A stretch of 64,000 nucleotides of DNA from Mycolicibacterium hodleri (GTDB lineage Bacteria; Actinomycetota; Actinomycetes; Mycobacteriales; Mycobacteriaceae). How positions within the stretch are numbered: the first letter of the stretch is position 1; each line of letters opens with the position of its first letter. Shown in pieces: positions 7,158-15,538 of the stretch. A model generated the notes under the pieces. The model did no database searches, was not told the DNA's origin, and worked only from the letters and a program-made list of their open reading frames with translations. Made by a program: the position numbers and the translations under genes. The stretch spans positions 249,278 to 313,277 of the forward strand of contig NZ_RCZG01000003.1 in NCBI RefSeq assembly GCF_006439015.1. Reading direction: 5' to 3'.

Positions 7158-8792
7158 TCATGTGCGCATCAACTCCCTCCCGGGATCCAAGATCGGCTCC
7201 GGCCTCGGCGGCCGCAGTCGAACGGGAAGCCACTTCGGCGGCGCGTCAGGAGCGCGTTCGAACACACCGCCCGAGGGATCGTCGATGTGTCCGCCATTGC
7301 GGACGAGGTCCAGCTCGGGACGGTAGATCTGGCGAATCACCAACGCGCACAGTGTCATCACTGCGATATCGCGCAGCAGGACCGTCGTGGTGAACCACTC
7401 CTGCGGTAGGCCCATCTTTTGCTCACCGAAGAGGTAGAGCATCCGCGGCACCCAGACTAGAGCGTCAATCGTCATCCATGCCAACAGGATTCGACGCTGT
7501 GGCAACGCAAGCACGGCCAGGGGCACCAACCACAGCGAGTACTGCGGACTCCACACCTTGTTCGTCAGAAGAAAGGCGGCCACGACCAGGAACGCCAACT
7601 GGGCCAGCCGTGGACGTTGCTTGGCAGTCAGTCCCACATAGGCGATGCCGCACAGGCAGATGGCAAACAGAATCGCCGTCACCGCGTTGGTCACCGACGG
7701 CGGCTCCCAGAAGCCCAGGTTTGGATCAAAGCCCCGCCAGCCGGTGAACGACTTCACGACGTTGTAGATCGAGTCCATGTCATCGCCGCGCCGCGTGTTG
7801 AGGCGGAAGAACTCCGACCACCCCCGCGGGAACAGCACCATGATCGGCAGGTTGACCACCAGCCACGTCACCACCGCGGTGGCGGCCGTCTTGCCGACCT
7901 CGCGCATCCGGCCGGTACGCAACCCCAGGATCACCATCGGGGCCAACAGCAGCAACGGATAGAGCTTGAGCGCCACGCCGACGCCGATCAGGGCACCGGC
8001 CATCGCCGGTCTTCGGCGGGCCCACGCCAGCATCGCGCCCGCTGCACACGCCGTGGCCAGCGCGTCGAAGTTGGTGAAGATCTGGAAGATCACCAACGGC
8101 GAGGCAGCGACCAACGCCGCGTCCCAGACCCGGCGCCCCGCCAAACGCGACGTGGCCCAGACGGTCGCCAACCACGCCAGTGCCAGACCGAGGGCGGCGA
8201 TGTTGAAGAACATCACCACCTCCGCGGCGTTGCCGACCAAGGGAATCGAGACGAGCTTCGTCAACGCCGTGTAGGTCTTCGCCAACGCCATCGATACGTA
8301 TTGGTACATCCCCGTCAGGACCGGATACTCCATGTACCGCACGGCCGGGGTGCCGTCGTATTGCTTCTGCTGCACGCCTGCGGCGTCCTTCTCGATCCAG
8401 GACGACTTGTACGGAAACTTGCCCTGGCTCAACAGTTCTGCGGTGTACAGCGGCACCGTGTCCGAATAGCAGAGTTCGTAGTACGCGCGCTGGTTCTCCC
8501 AGACCGCGACCCGCTGATCGGCGGTGCCGCTGCCCGACGACTGCAGGCACGCCGCCTTCGTCGTGTAGCCGAGCGCCAGAAATACCAGAGCGATCATGAG
8601 CATGACGCGCAGCGGCGTGACGAAGCGCGCCCTGCCGATCAACGCATGCTTGCCGACCGGGCCCCCGATCGCGCCAGCCAACGCAGCGCCGATGGCGTCC
8701 GTCCGGCTGGGCAGGTCGCGGTCGTCGTCGCTGCGCAGATCGTCGGCCAGCGGCAGAGGGGACACCGTTGACCTGTCGTGCTCGCTAGTCAC
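7158..8792 (-). CDS. GT87-type membrane glycosyltransferase (Rv0051-like)
   Basis: A 544-residue polytopic membrane protein with about ten hydrophobic segments and a charged N-terminal tail. The early loop after the first segment, and segments such as ALATACAAGAMLAWARRRPAM and FLLTNKVWSPQYSLWLVPL, fit the GT-C fold polyprenol-phosphomannose-dependent GT87 family. The substrate is unknown; a role in wall mannan or arabinan polymers is family-level inference. The GTG start at 8792 overlaps the ponA stop by four bases (GTGA), so translation is probably coupled. The same pair, ponA1 then this gene, occurs in M. tuberculosis. Confidence 0.85.
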   Translation of the reverse strand: MTSEHDRSTVSPLPLADDLRSDDDRDLPSRTDAIGAALAGAIGGPVGKHALIGRARFVTPLRVMLMIALVFLALGYTTKAACLQSSGSGTADQRVAVWENQRAYYELCYSDTVPLYTAELLSQGKFPYKSSWIEKDAAGVQQKQYDGTPAVRYMEYPVLTGMYQYVSMALAKTYTALTKLVSIPLVGNAAEVVMFFNIAALGLALAWLATVWATSRLAGRRVWDAALVAASPLVIFQIFTNFDALATACAAGAMLAWARRRPAMAGALIGVGVALKLYPLLLLAPMVILGLRTGRMREVGKTAATAVVTWLVVNLPIMVLFPRGWSEFFRLNTRRGDDMDSIYNVVKSFTGWRGFDPNLGFWEPPSVTNAVTAILFAICLCGIAYVGLTAKQRPRLAQLAFLVVAAFLLTNKVWSPQYSLWLVPLAVLALPQRRILLAWMTIDALVWVPRMLYLFGEQKMGLPQEWFTTTVLLRDIAVMTLCALVIRQIYRPELDLVRNGGHIDDPSGGVFERAPDAPPKWLPVRLRPPRPEPILDPGRELMRT

Positions 8793-11254
8793 GGCGGAGG
8801 CGGCGGCGCGGTGATCGTGGGGGTCGGGACGGCCGCGGGATCTCCGGGTGGCGGCGGCGCTCCCGGCGGAGGCGCGCCGATCGTGGTCGGCGGCCCGAAC
8901 GGGATCGTGATGCCGGGACCCAGCTCGATCGTCGGCTGGATGACTGTCTCCGACGGCGGGGGCGGGGGCGGCGGCGGGGGCGGCGGTGCGACGGGCGGGC
9001 CCGCGTATCCGCCGATCTCCGTCGGCTTCGGGAACGACTCGTTGTCGGTGCCCTTGAGGGCGCCGTCCATCGTGGCCTTCCAGATGTCCGACGGGATACC
9101 CGACCCGTAGACGGATCCGCCCGACGCGTTCTCCAGCGGCTTTGTGCCCTCGGTGGTGCCCACCCATACCGCCGTCGACAGCGACGGCGTATAGCCGACC
9201 ATCCAGGCATCACGGTTCGCGTCGGTGTCACCGAGCTGGTTGGTTCCGGTCTTGGCGGCGGACTGTCGACCGCCGGCCAGGTTGTGGCCCCTGGAGTAGC
9301 CGGCGATGGGCCGCATCGCAGCCGTGACGTTGTCGGCCACGGCCTTGTCGATCTTCTGCTCGCCCGGGTCCTCCTGTTGCGACGCATCGAAGAGCACCTG
9401 GCCGTCGGGGCGCACGACCTTCTGGATGAAGTGTGGCCGGTGGTAGACACCCGAGTTCGCGAGCGTGGCGTAGGCCGAGGCCATGTCGATCACGCGGGTC
9501 TGATACTGGCCCAACACCACCCCGTTGTTCGGCGGGCCGCCCTTGCCGTCCTCTGACAGCGTGTGCTCGACGCCGGAGAAGCTCTCGGCGATACCGGCCG
9601 CGTGGGCGGCGTCCGCGACGTCCTGCGGGCCGTTCTTCAACTTGAGCATCAAGCGGTAATAGCTGGTGTTCAGGGACATCTTGAGTGCCTCGGCGATGTT
9701 GCAGGTACCGCAGCCCTCGCCTTCGACGTTGGTGATCTTGATGCCGTTGACCTCTACCGGTGAGCTGTCGACCTGGTAGCCCAGCCCGATGCCCTGCTCG
9801 AGCGCCGCGACGAGAGCGAAGACCTTGAACGACGACCCCGTCGGCAAGCCGGCCTGTGCGAAGTCGAAACCGTTGGCGTCCGAACCGCCGTAGTACGCCC
9901 GTACCCCGCCGGTCTTCGGATCGATGGAGGCGACCGCCGTACGCATATCCGGAGCCTGGCCGTCCATGTACTCGGCAACCGCGTCCTCGGCGGACTTCTG
10001 CGCCTGCGGGTCGATGGTCGTGGTGACCTGCAAGCCCTCGGTGTTCAACGTCTGTTCGTCGATGTTGAACAGGTCCATCAGTTCCTTGGTGACCTGCCGC
10101 TCGATCAGCCCGTTGGGTCCGGTGGTCTGATTCTGATTACTGGCCTGGTCCGCCGACACCGTCGGCGGGAACACCTGCGCAGCGCGTTCGCTGGGCGACA
10201 GCGCACCCATCGTCACCATGCCATCGAGCACCCAGTTCCAACGCTCGGCAGCGCCCTCCGGGTCGACGGCCGGGTCCAGTGCCGATGGCTGCTGTATCAA
10301 CGCCGCCAATAGCGCGCCTTCGGCGACGTCGAGCTGCTCGACGGGTTTGCCGAAGTAGGCCTGCGATGCCGCGCCCACGCCGTAGGCACCGCGGCCGAAG
10401 TAGATGATGTTGAGGTACGACTCCAGCACCTGGTCCTTGGACCACTCGCCCGACATCTTGGTCGAGATGACGAGCTCCTTGGCTTTTCGGACCAGACCGC
10501 CCACACCCGAACGCGCATCGCCGACGAGCGCGTTCTTGACGTACTGCTGGGTGATCGTCGAACCGCCCTGCAGATCGCCGCCGAAGATGTTGTTCTTGAA
10601 GGCACGCAGGAATCCGGTGAAGGAGAACCCGGGGTTGCTGTAGAAGTCACGGTCCTCGGCCGCCATCACCGCGTTGCGCAGTTGCAGCGGAATCTGGTCG
10701 ATGTCGACGTCGACGCGGTTGCCCTCCGGCGGCACTATTTTGGCGATCTCGCTGCCGTCGCTGGCAAGAATCGTCGACACCTGATTGGTCCGGATGTCCC
10801 CCGGCTTGGGTATGTCGACGATCATGTAGGCCATCGCGAACGTCACGATCGGCAGCAGGATGGCGAGCGCTAGCGCGATATACGTGCCGCGGCGGACCCA
10901 CTTCCAGTTGACGTAGAACTCGCGCCCTGGTCCATCCCCGCCGGGCGGACCGCCGCCGCCGGGCGGACCCGGAGGTGGCGTCTTCGGCGGTGGTGTGCCC
11001 TCGAGGGCCGCCTTGACGACGTCGACCTGATCGCGATAACCCGGTGGCGGGGCATTACCGACAGGCGGAATTATCGTCGTCTTGCGGTCATCCGGTCGCA
11101 ACGGTCCGCGTGACGGCGGCACGGCCCTGGTCGCGCCGTCGGGCGGCGGTGCCGAATGCCTGGCGACCGGTCGTTGAGGCGCGACACCGCCGCCAGCCGA
11201 GGACCCCCTGTGGGCGTCGTCGGCTGGCTTTTCGTGGCGCCCTTCGCTATTCAC
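8789..11254 (-). CDS. ponA: Bifunctional class A penicillin-binding protein PonA1
   Basis: An 821-residue peptidoglycan synthase that polymerises lipid II and cross-links stem peptides at the membrane. It has a Pro-rich cytoplasmic tail (~120 residues), one membrane helix near residues 125-146, and a GT51 transglycosylase domain (AAEDRDFYSNPGFSF, GGSTITQQYVKN). The transpeptidase domain has the active-site TGSSFKVFAL and a KTGTNQLGDT motif. The C-terminus is a long Pro tract. The GTG start at 11254 matches the VNSEGRH N-terminus known in mycobacteria and overlaps the upstream zinc-ribbon gene by 8 bp. The cytoplasmic tail is where PonA1 is phosphorylated by PknB in M. tuberculosis; that detail is knowledge of the family, not visible here. 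Confidence 0.97.
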   Translation of the reverse strand: MNSEGRHEKPADDAHRGSSAGGGVAPQRPVARHSAPPPDGATRAVPPSRGPLRPDDRKTTIIPPVGNAPPPGYRDQVDVVKAALEGTPPPKTPPPGPPGGGGPPGGDGPGREFYVNWKWVRRGTYIALALAILLPIVTFAMAYMIVDIPKPGDIRTNQVSTILASDGSEIAKIVPPEGNRVDVDIDQIPLQLRNAVMAAEDRDFYSNPGFSFTGFLRAFKNNIFGGDLQGGSTITQQYVKNALVGDARSGVGGLVRKAKELVISTKMSGEWSKDQVLESYLNIIYFGRGAYGVGAASQAYFGKPVEQLDVAEGALLAALIQQPSALDPAVDPEGAAERWNWVLDGMVTMGALSPSERAAQVFPPTVSADQASNQNQTTGPNGLIERQVTKELMDLFNIDEQTLNTEGLQVTTTIDPQAQKSAEDAVAEYMDGQAPDMRTAVASIDPKTGGVRAYYGGSDANGFDFAQAGLPTGSSFKVFALVAALEQGIGLGYQVDSSPVEVNGIKITNVEGEGCGTCNIAEALKMSLNTSYYRLMLKLKNGPQDVADAAHAAGIAESFSGVEHTLSEDGKGGPPNNGVVLGQYQTRVIDMASAYATLANSGVYHRPHFIQKVVRPDGQVLFDASQQEDPGEQKIDKAVADNVTAAMRPIAGYSRGHNLAGGRQSAAKTGTNQLGDTDANRDAWMVGYTPSLSTAVWVGTTEGTKPLENASGGSVYGSGIPSDIWKATMDGALKGTDNESFPKPTEIGGYAGPPVAPPPPPPPPPPPSETVIQPTIELGPGITIPFGPPTTIGAPPPGAPPPPGDPAAVPTPTITAPPPPP

Positions 11255-11669
11255 TGGCCGTGCGCGCGCCCGAGCGCGCCGTTCGGGTGCCGCGCGCCTT
11301 CGGGGGGCGAGGTGCGCCGAGCACATACGACTTGACCAGATGATTCCAGCTGCACGTCCGACAAACCTCCACCACGTGCACCGCGAATTCGTCGAACTTG
11401 GCCGCCAGCATCACCAACTCCTCCGTGGTGCGGGCTGATCCGGACACGGCGCCGAGGTGATCGCCGAACACCCACGACACCAGCGTGAGCTGTTCCTTGC
11501 GACATATTGGACACATCACCTGACTCGTCTTGCCATGAAATTTAGCGGCGCGCAGCAGATACGGATTGGCGTCGCAGACTTCCGTCACGCCGGTGCGTCC
11601 CGAGTACACCTCGGCCAGCAGCGAGCGCCGCTTGAGCGCGTAGTCCACCACCTGTCGCTGCAATCGCAC
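11247..11669 (-). CDS. DUF5318-like zinc-ribbon protein (Rv0049-like)
   Basis: A ~140-residue protein with two Cys pairs, CPIC near residue 55 and CRTC near residue 105, consistent with a zinc ribbon. The flanking text (LKRRSLLAEVYSGR, CDANPYLLRAAKFHG, WNHLVKSYVLG) is strongly conserved in mycobacteria upstream of ponA1. The function is unknown. GTG at 11669 is chosen because it gives VRLQRQVVDYALKRR, matching the family; the longer open frame upstream overlaps the divergent gene's promoter. Its end overlaps the ponA start by 8 bp, so the two genes and the GT87 gene form one operon. Basic C-terminal tail. Confidence 0.85.
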   Translation of the reverse strand: MRLQRQVVDYALKRRSLLAEVYSGRTGVTEVCDANPYLLRAAKFHGKTSQVMCPICRKEQLTLVSWVFGDHLGAVSGSARTTEELVMLAAKFDEFAVHVVEVCRTCSWNHLVKSYVLGAPRPPKARGTRTARSGARTASE

Positions 11670-11792
11670 GAGGACCAGAGTACGTCGGCCCCCTCCGCGC
11701 TCACCTTCGACCGCACCGCGTCCGGATCGCGTCGCGTTCGGGTTTGGCATCTGGTCTGCGCCGATGGCCCGCCAACTCCTACGATCTCGATC

Positions 11793-12677
11793 ATGGCGGG
11801 AAGCTCGGGACGGCAGACGGCGGCGACGCGCGCCAAGGACAGCGACCGCAACAACACCTGCCAGGTGCTCGACAGTGCTCTCAGCGACGGCCAGCTGTCC
11901 ATGGAGGAGCACCGCACTCGGGTGGCCACCGCGACGACCGCCGCGACGCTGGGCGACCTACAACACCTGGTGGACGATCTCCAGACGGAGAACGCCCCGG
12001 TCCAGATGCCCGACCTGAGGAAGCCGTCACGGCTGACCAGCGCAGCGGCGAACGCCGGCGGCGGGTGGGGCATTCGCGCCGCGGTCGCAGGCGTGCTGGT
12101 GGTGCTCGGCATCGCCATCGGCTGGGGGCTGTACGGCAACACCAGTTCGCCGCTGAGCTTCACCTCCGACCCCGGCGCCAAGTCCGACGGGATTCCGGCG
12201 AAGGTGCTGACCCCGCCGAAGCAGCTGCAGTCCCTGGGTGGGCTGAACGGCCTGCTCGAGCAGATGCGCCAACGCTTCGGCGACACCACGGGCTACGGTC
12301 TCGTCGTCTATCCCGAGTACGCCGTGCTGTACCGGGCCGACCCCTCCGACGAGCGCCGGAAGCTGAGCTACACCTACCGCGGCGGGTTCGACGACCCTTC
12401 GCCGTCGGCCAAGAGCAGTGACGACGTGCTGGTCGACCTGGCCGCGTTCGACGTCGAGACGACCGTCGCCATCATGCGGGGTGCCGCCGAGACCGTCGGC
12501 CTCCAGCAGAAGGACGTCAAGGCCGACAGCACGTACCTCGCCATCGATCCGGCCAACGATCCGCTCAGGCCCGGCGCACTGACCCTTCGGGCCAGCGTGT
12601 CCAGCGACTTCGGGAGTGGATCGATCACCTTCGCCGGCGACGGCACCGTCAAGCGCATCGACACCGCCGTCGACTGA
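11793..12677 (+). CDS. DUF1707-domain membrane protein (Rv0048c-like)
   Basis: A 294-residue protein. Residues ~10-65 form a DUF1707 SHOCT-like domain (CQVLDSALSDGQLSMEEHRTR). A single membrane helix lies near residues 92-112 (AVAGVLVVLGIAIGWGLYG), followed by a ~180-residue extracytoplasmic domain with no family I recognise. The ATG at 11793 starts MAGSSGRQTA. It is divergent from the DUF5318/ponA operon with about 120 bp between starts, and is followed by padR. The role is unknown; its position suggests an envelope function. Confidence 0.85.
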   Translation: MAGSSGRQTAATRAKDSDRNNTCQVLDSALSDGQLSMEEHRTRVATATTAATLGDLQHLVDDLQTENAPVQMPDLRKPSRLTSAAANAGGGWGIRAAVAGVLVVLGIAIGWGLYGNTSSPLSFTSDPGAKSDGIPAKVLTPPKQLQSLGGLNGLLEQMRQRFGDTTGYGLVVYPEYAVLYRADPSDERRKLSYTYRGGFDDPSPSAKSSDDVLVDLAAFDVETTVAIMRGAAETVGLQQKDVKADSTYLAIDPANDPLRPGALTLRASVSSDFGSGSITFAGDGTVKRIDTAVD

Positions 12678-12726
12678 CCTGCGGCGATCCCACCGACTAG
12701 AGCATTCGACGGCACCGATGTAGCGT

Positions 12727-12747
12727 TGTATATATCGGCGCGATACA
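12727..12747. promoter_or_regulatory. Possible PadR operator
   Basis: The inverted repeat TGTAT-N11-ATACA lies 52 bp upstream of the padR start. PadR regulators often bind spaced ATGT/ACAT-like palindromes in their own promoter. The assignment rests only on symmetry and position. Confidence 0.35.
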
Positions 12748-12798
12748 GTTCGCCGAGGTGTTGAGCCGTCGTAGCGATGACGTGAGGGAGGTGATTCG

Positions 12799-13362
12799 AT
12801 GTTGGAGCTCGCCATTCTGGGCCTTCTCATCGAGTCGCCCATGCACGGCTACGAGCTGCGCAAGCGATTGACCGGCCTGCTCGGAGCCTTTCGCGCTTTC
12901 TCGTACGGCTCGCTGTACCCGGCGTTGCGTCGGATGCAGGCCGACGGGCTCATCGTCGAGGAAACCGCACCGGTGGGCACCGTCAAGGTCCGACGGGCGC
13001 GACGCGTCTACGTGCTCACCGATGCAGGCAAGAACCGCTTCACCGAACTCGTCGCCGACACCGGACCGCAGAACTACACCGACGACGGATTCGGCGTCCA
13101 CCTGGCCTTCTTCAACCGCACCCCGGCGGAAGCCAGGATGCGCATCTTGGAGGGTCGCCGTCGTCAGGTGGAGGAGCGTCGTGAGGGCCTGCGTGAAGCC
13201 ATCGCGCGCGCCAGCAATTCGCTCGACCGTTACACCCGCCAGTTGCACCAGCTCGGGCTCGAATCCAGTGAGCGCGAAGTCAAGTGGCTCAACGATCTGA
13301 TCGCGGCCGAACGCGTGGCCTCGCCAGGCCGGACCGAACAGACCCCAGAACAACAGCCGTAA
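12799..13362 (+). CDS. PadR-family transcriptional regulator (Rv0047c-like)
   Basis: A 187-residue protein with an N-terminal winged helix ([38 protein letters not shown]) and a C-terminal helical dimerisation region. The ATG at 12799 follows GGGAGGTGATTCG, a good ribosome site. It is 44 bp upstream of ino1 on the same strand, an arrangement conserved in mycobacteria, so it may control inositol synthesis. An inverted repeat lies in its promoter. The ligand is unknown. Confidence 0.92.
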   Translation: MLELAILGLLIESPMHGYELRKRLTGLLGAFRAFSYGSLYPALRRMQADGLIVEETAPVGTVKVRRARRVYVLTDAGKNRFTELVADTGPQNYTDDGFGVHLAFFNRTPAEARMRILEGRRRQVEERREGLREAIARASNSLDRYTRQLHQLGLESSEREVKWLNDLIAAERVASPGRTEQTPEQQP

Positions 13363-13406
13363 ACAACCAGCACCGCATTTTGTCAGCACGAGAAGGAGAC
13401 CGTCCC

Positions 13407-14489
13407 ATGTCCGAGAACCCGTCTAACGAAGTCCGGGTCGCGATCGTCGGCGTCGGCAACTGCGCCTCCTCCTTGGTACAGGGCGTGCAGTACTACCTCG
13501 ATGCCGACGAGAACTCGACCGTCCCCGGCCTGATGCACGTCAAGCTCGGCAAGTACCACGTGCGCGACGTGACCTTCGTGGCCGCGTTCGACGTGGACGC
13601 CAAGAAGGTCGGCTTCGACCTGTCCGAGGCGATCTTCGCGTCGGAGAACAACACCATCAAGATCGCCGACGTGCCGCCGGCGAACGTCACCGTGCAGCGC
13701 GGACCGACACTGGATGGCATCGGCAAGTACTACTCCGAGACCATCGAGGTATCCGATACCGAGGCCGTCGACGTCGTCAAGGCGCTCAAGGACGCCAAGG
13801 TCGACGTGATGGTGTCCTACCTGCCCGTCGGTTCCGAAGAGGCCGACAAGTTCTACGCGCAGTGCGCCATCGACGCCGGTGTGGCATTCGTCAACGCGTT
13901 GCCCGTCTTCATCGCCTCCGACCCGGTGTGGGCCGAGAAGTTCCGCGCCGCAGGCGTTCCCATCGTGGGCGACGACATCAAGAGCCAGGTCGGCGCCACC
14001 ATCACCCACCGCGTGATGGCCAAGCTGTTCGAGGACCGCGGCGTTCAGCTCGACCGCACCATGCAGCTCAACGTCGGTGGCAACATGGACTTCCTCAACA
14101 TGCTCGAGCGTTCGCGCCTCGAATCGAAGAAGATCTCCAAGACCCAAGCCGTCACCTCCAACCTGCAGCGTGAGTTCAACGCCAAGGACGTCCACATCGG
14201 ACCGTCCGACCACGTCGGCTGGCTCGACGACCGCAAGTGGGCCTACGTCCGCCTCGAGGGTCGCGCCTTCGGCGACGTGCCGCTGAACCTGGAGTACAAG
14301 CTCGAGGTCTGGGACTCGCCGAACTCCGCGGGCGTCATCATCGACGCGGTCCGCGCGGCGAAGATCGCCCTGGACCGTGGCATCGGTGGCCCGGTCGAGG
14401 CCGCGTCGGCGTACCTGATGAAGAGCCCGCCCAAGCAAATGGCCGACGACATCGCGCGCGCCGAGCTGGAAACCTTCATCGAGGGCTGA
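13407..14489 (+). CDS. ino1: Inositol-3-phosphate synthase
   Basis: A 360-residue NAD-dependent synthase that converts glucose 6-phosphate to L-myo-inositol 1-phosphate. This is the first step for phosphatidylinositol, PIMs, lipoarabinomannan and mycothiol. The Rossmann motif is [16 protein letters not shown] at residues 10-25. The conserved [15 protein letters not shown] and [18 protein letters not shown] segments ([11 protein letters not shown] seen) hold substrate- and metal-binding residues. The ATG at 13407 follows GAAGGAG. It is probably co-transcribed with padR and ends before a strong inverted repeat at 14498-14546. Confidence 0.97.
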   Translation: MSENPSNEVRVAIVGVGNCASSLVQGVQYYLDADENSTVPGLMHVKLGKYHVRDVTFVAAFDVDAKKVGFDLSEAIFASENNTIKIADVPPANVTVQRGPTLDGIGKYYSETIEVSDTEAVDVVKALKDAKVDVMVSYLPVGSEEADKFYAQCAIDAGVAFVNALPVFIASDPVWAEKFRAAGVPIVGDDIKSQVGATITHRVMAKLFEDRGVQLDRTMQLNVGGNMDFLNMLERSRLESKKISKTQAVTSNLQREFNAKDVHIGPSDHVGWLDDRKWAYVRLEGRAFGDVPLNLEYKLEVWDSPNSAGVIIDAVRAAKIALDRGIGGPVEAASAYLMKSPPKQMADDIARAELETFIEG

Positions 14490-14497
14490 GCCTCTGC

Positions 14498-14546
14498 GAT
14501 TTGTGCACGCGCGACCGCACTCAGCGCGGGTAAGCGTGCACAAATC
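14498..14546. terminator. 13-bp inverted repeat after ino1
   Basis: GATTTGTGCACGC at 14498-14510 and its exact complement at 14534-14546 enclose a 23-base loop. It starts 9 bp after the ino1 stop and ends 22 bp before the next start. It could end ino1 transcription, but it lacks a T-tract, so a dispersed mycobacterial palindrome or an operator is also possible. Confidence 0.5.
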
Positions 14547-14567
14547 ACGGTGGGTAGGGTCCATTTC

Positions 14568-15473
14568 GTGGTCAACGACGACGAATTGCTGGGCGTCGAC
14601 GAGTTCGCCCTGCTGCCCGAGAACGCCGAACAAATCGGGGCGACGGGTCCGCTACCGTGCGTCGAGCGCATCGAGTCGGGCCCCATCAGCGCGCTGAAGT
14701 GGGGTGACGAGGCCCCGCAGGTCGTCTTTCTGCACGGCGGCGGCCAGAACGCCCACACCTGGGACACCGTCATCCTCGGCCTCGGCGTACCCGCACTGGC
14801 GATCGACCTGCCCGGCCACGGCCGCTCCGCGTGGCGCGAGGACGGGGACTACGGACCCAAACTCTCCGCCGAGACGCTGCGGCCGGTCCTGCGCGAGTGG
14901 GTGCCAGCGCCGCGACTGGTGGTCGGGATGTCACTCGGCGGCCTGACCGCGCTGCGCATCGCCGCCACCGAGCCGACCCTCGTCCCCGAGCTGGTGCTCG
15001 TCGACGTCACCCCATCGGCGCCCGAGCGACACGAGCAGATGACGCAGGCCCAGATGGGCACCGTCGCCCTGGTACGCGGCGACCGCACCTTCGCAAGCTT
15101 CGCCGACATGCTCGACGTCACCGTCGCAGCTGCACCGCATCGCGACCGAAACTCATTGCGCCGCGGCATCTTCCACAACAGCAAACAGCTCGACGACGGC
15201 ACCTGGACATGGCGCTACGACTCGTTCCGAGGAGGGGAAGGGCTGCGGGATTCTTTCGAAGGGCTGTGGGACGACGTGCCCTCCATCGCGATGCCGACCA
15301 CGCTCGTCCGGGGAGCCAACTCCCACTTCGTGAACGACGAGGACGCCGAGGCATTCGCAGAGGGTGCGCCCGGCTTCCAACGCACCCACGTCGTCGCCGA
15401 CGCCGGCCACTCCGTGCAGGGTGACCAGCCCGCAGCACTCGTCGCCCTGCTGCGCGGTGTGCTCGATGACTGA
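14568..15473 (+). CDS. Alpha/beta-hydrolase esterase (Rv0045c-like)
   Basis: A ~301-residue hydrolase with the oxyanion motif FLHGGGQNAHTWD, the nucleophile elbow GMSLGG (Ser) and a late VADAGHSVQ His. Together with the Asp in the ELVLVDVTPS region this resembles the Rv0045c esterase, which prefers short acyl esters. The physiological substrate is unknown. I chose GTG at 14568, which gives VVNDDELLGVDEFALL like the M. tuberculosis protein; GTG 14550 is an in-frame alternative. GGTAGGG lies upstream. It follows the inverted repeat after ino1 and stands as its own unit. Confidence 0.88.
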   Translation: MVNDDELLGVDEFALLPENAEQIGATGPLPCVERIESGPISALKWGDEAPQVVFLHGGGQNAHTWDTVILGLGVPALAIDLPGHGRSAWREDGDYGPKLSAETLRPVLREWVPAPRLVVGMSLGGLTALRIAATEPTLVPELVLVDVTPSAPERHEQMTQAQMGTVALVRGDRTFASFADMLDVTVAAAPHRDRNSLRRGIFHNSKQLDDGTWTWRYDSFRGGEGLRDSFEGLWDDVPSIAMPTTLVRGANSHFVNDEDAEAFAEGAPGFQRTHVVADAGHSVQGDQPAALVALLRGVLDD

Positions 15474-15538
15474 ACGCGATGCCAGCTGTTCACCAATTCG
15501 TTGACAGCTGCTTCCCAGACTGACGTAACTTTCGCCAC

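Noticed and set aside
7617..8771. 384-codon plus-strand open frame opposite the GT87 gene
   Set aside because: Antisense to a gene with convincing membrane helices and translational coupling to ponA.
8930..8990. Simple-sequence CGG/GGC tract in ponA as a regulatory repeat
   Set aside because: It encodes the C-terminal poly-proline tail of PonA1, a normal feature of the family.
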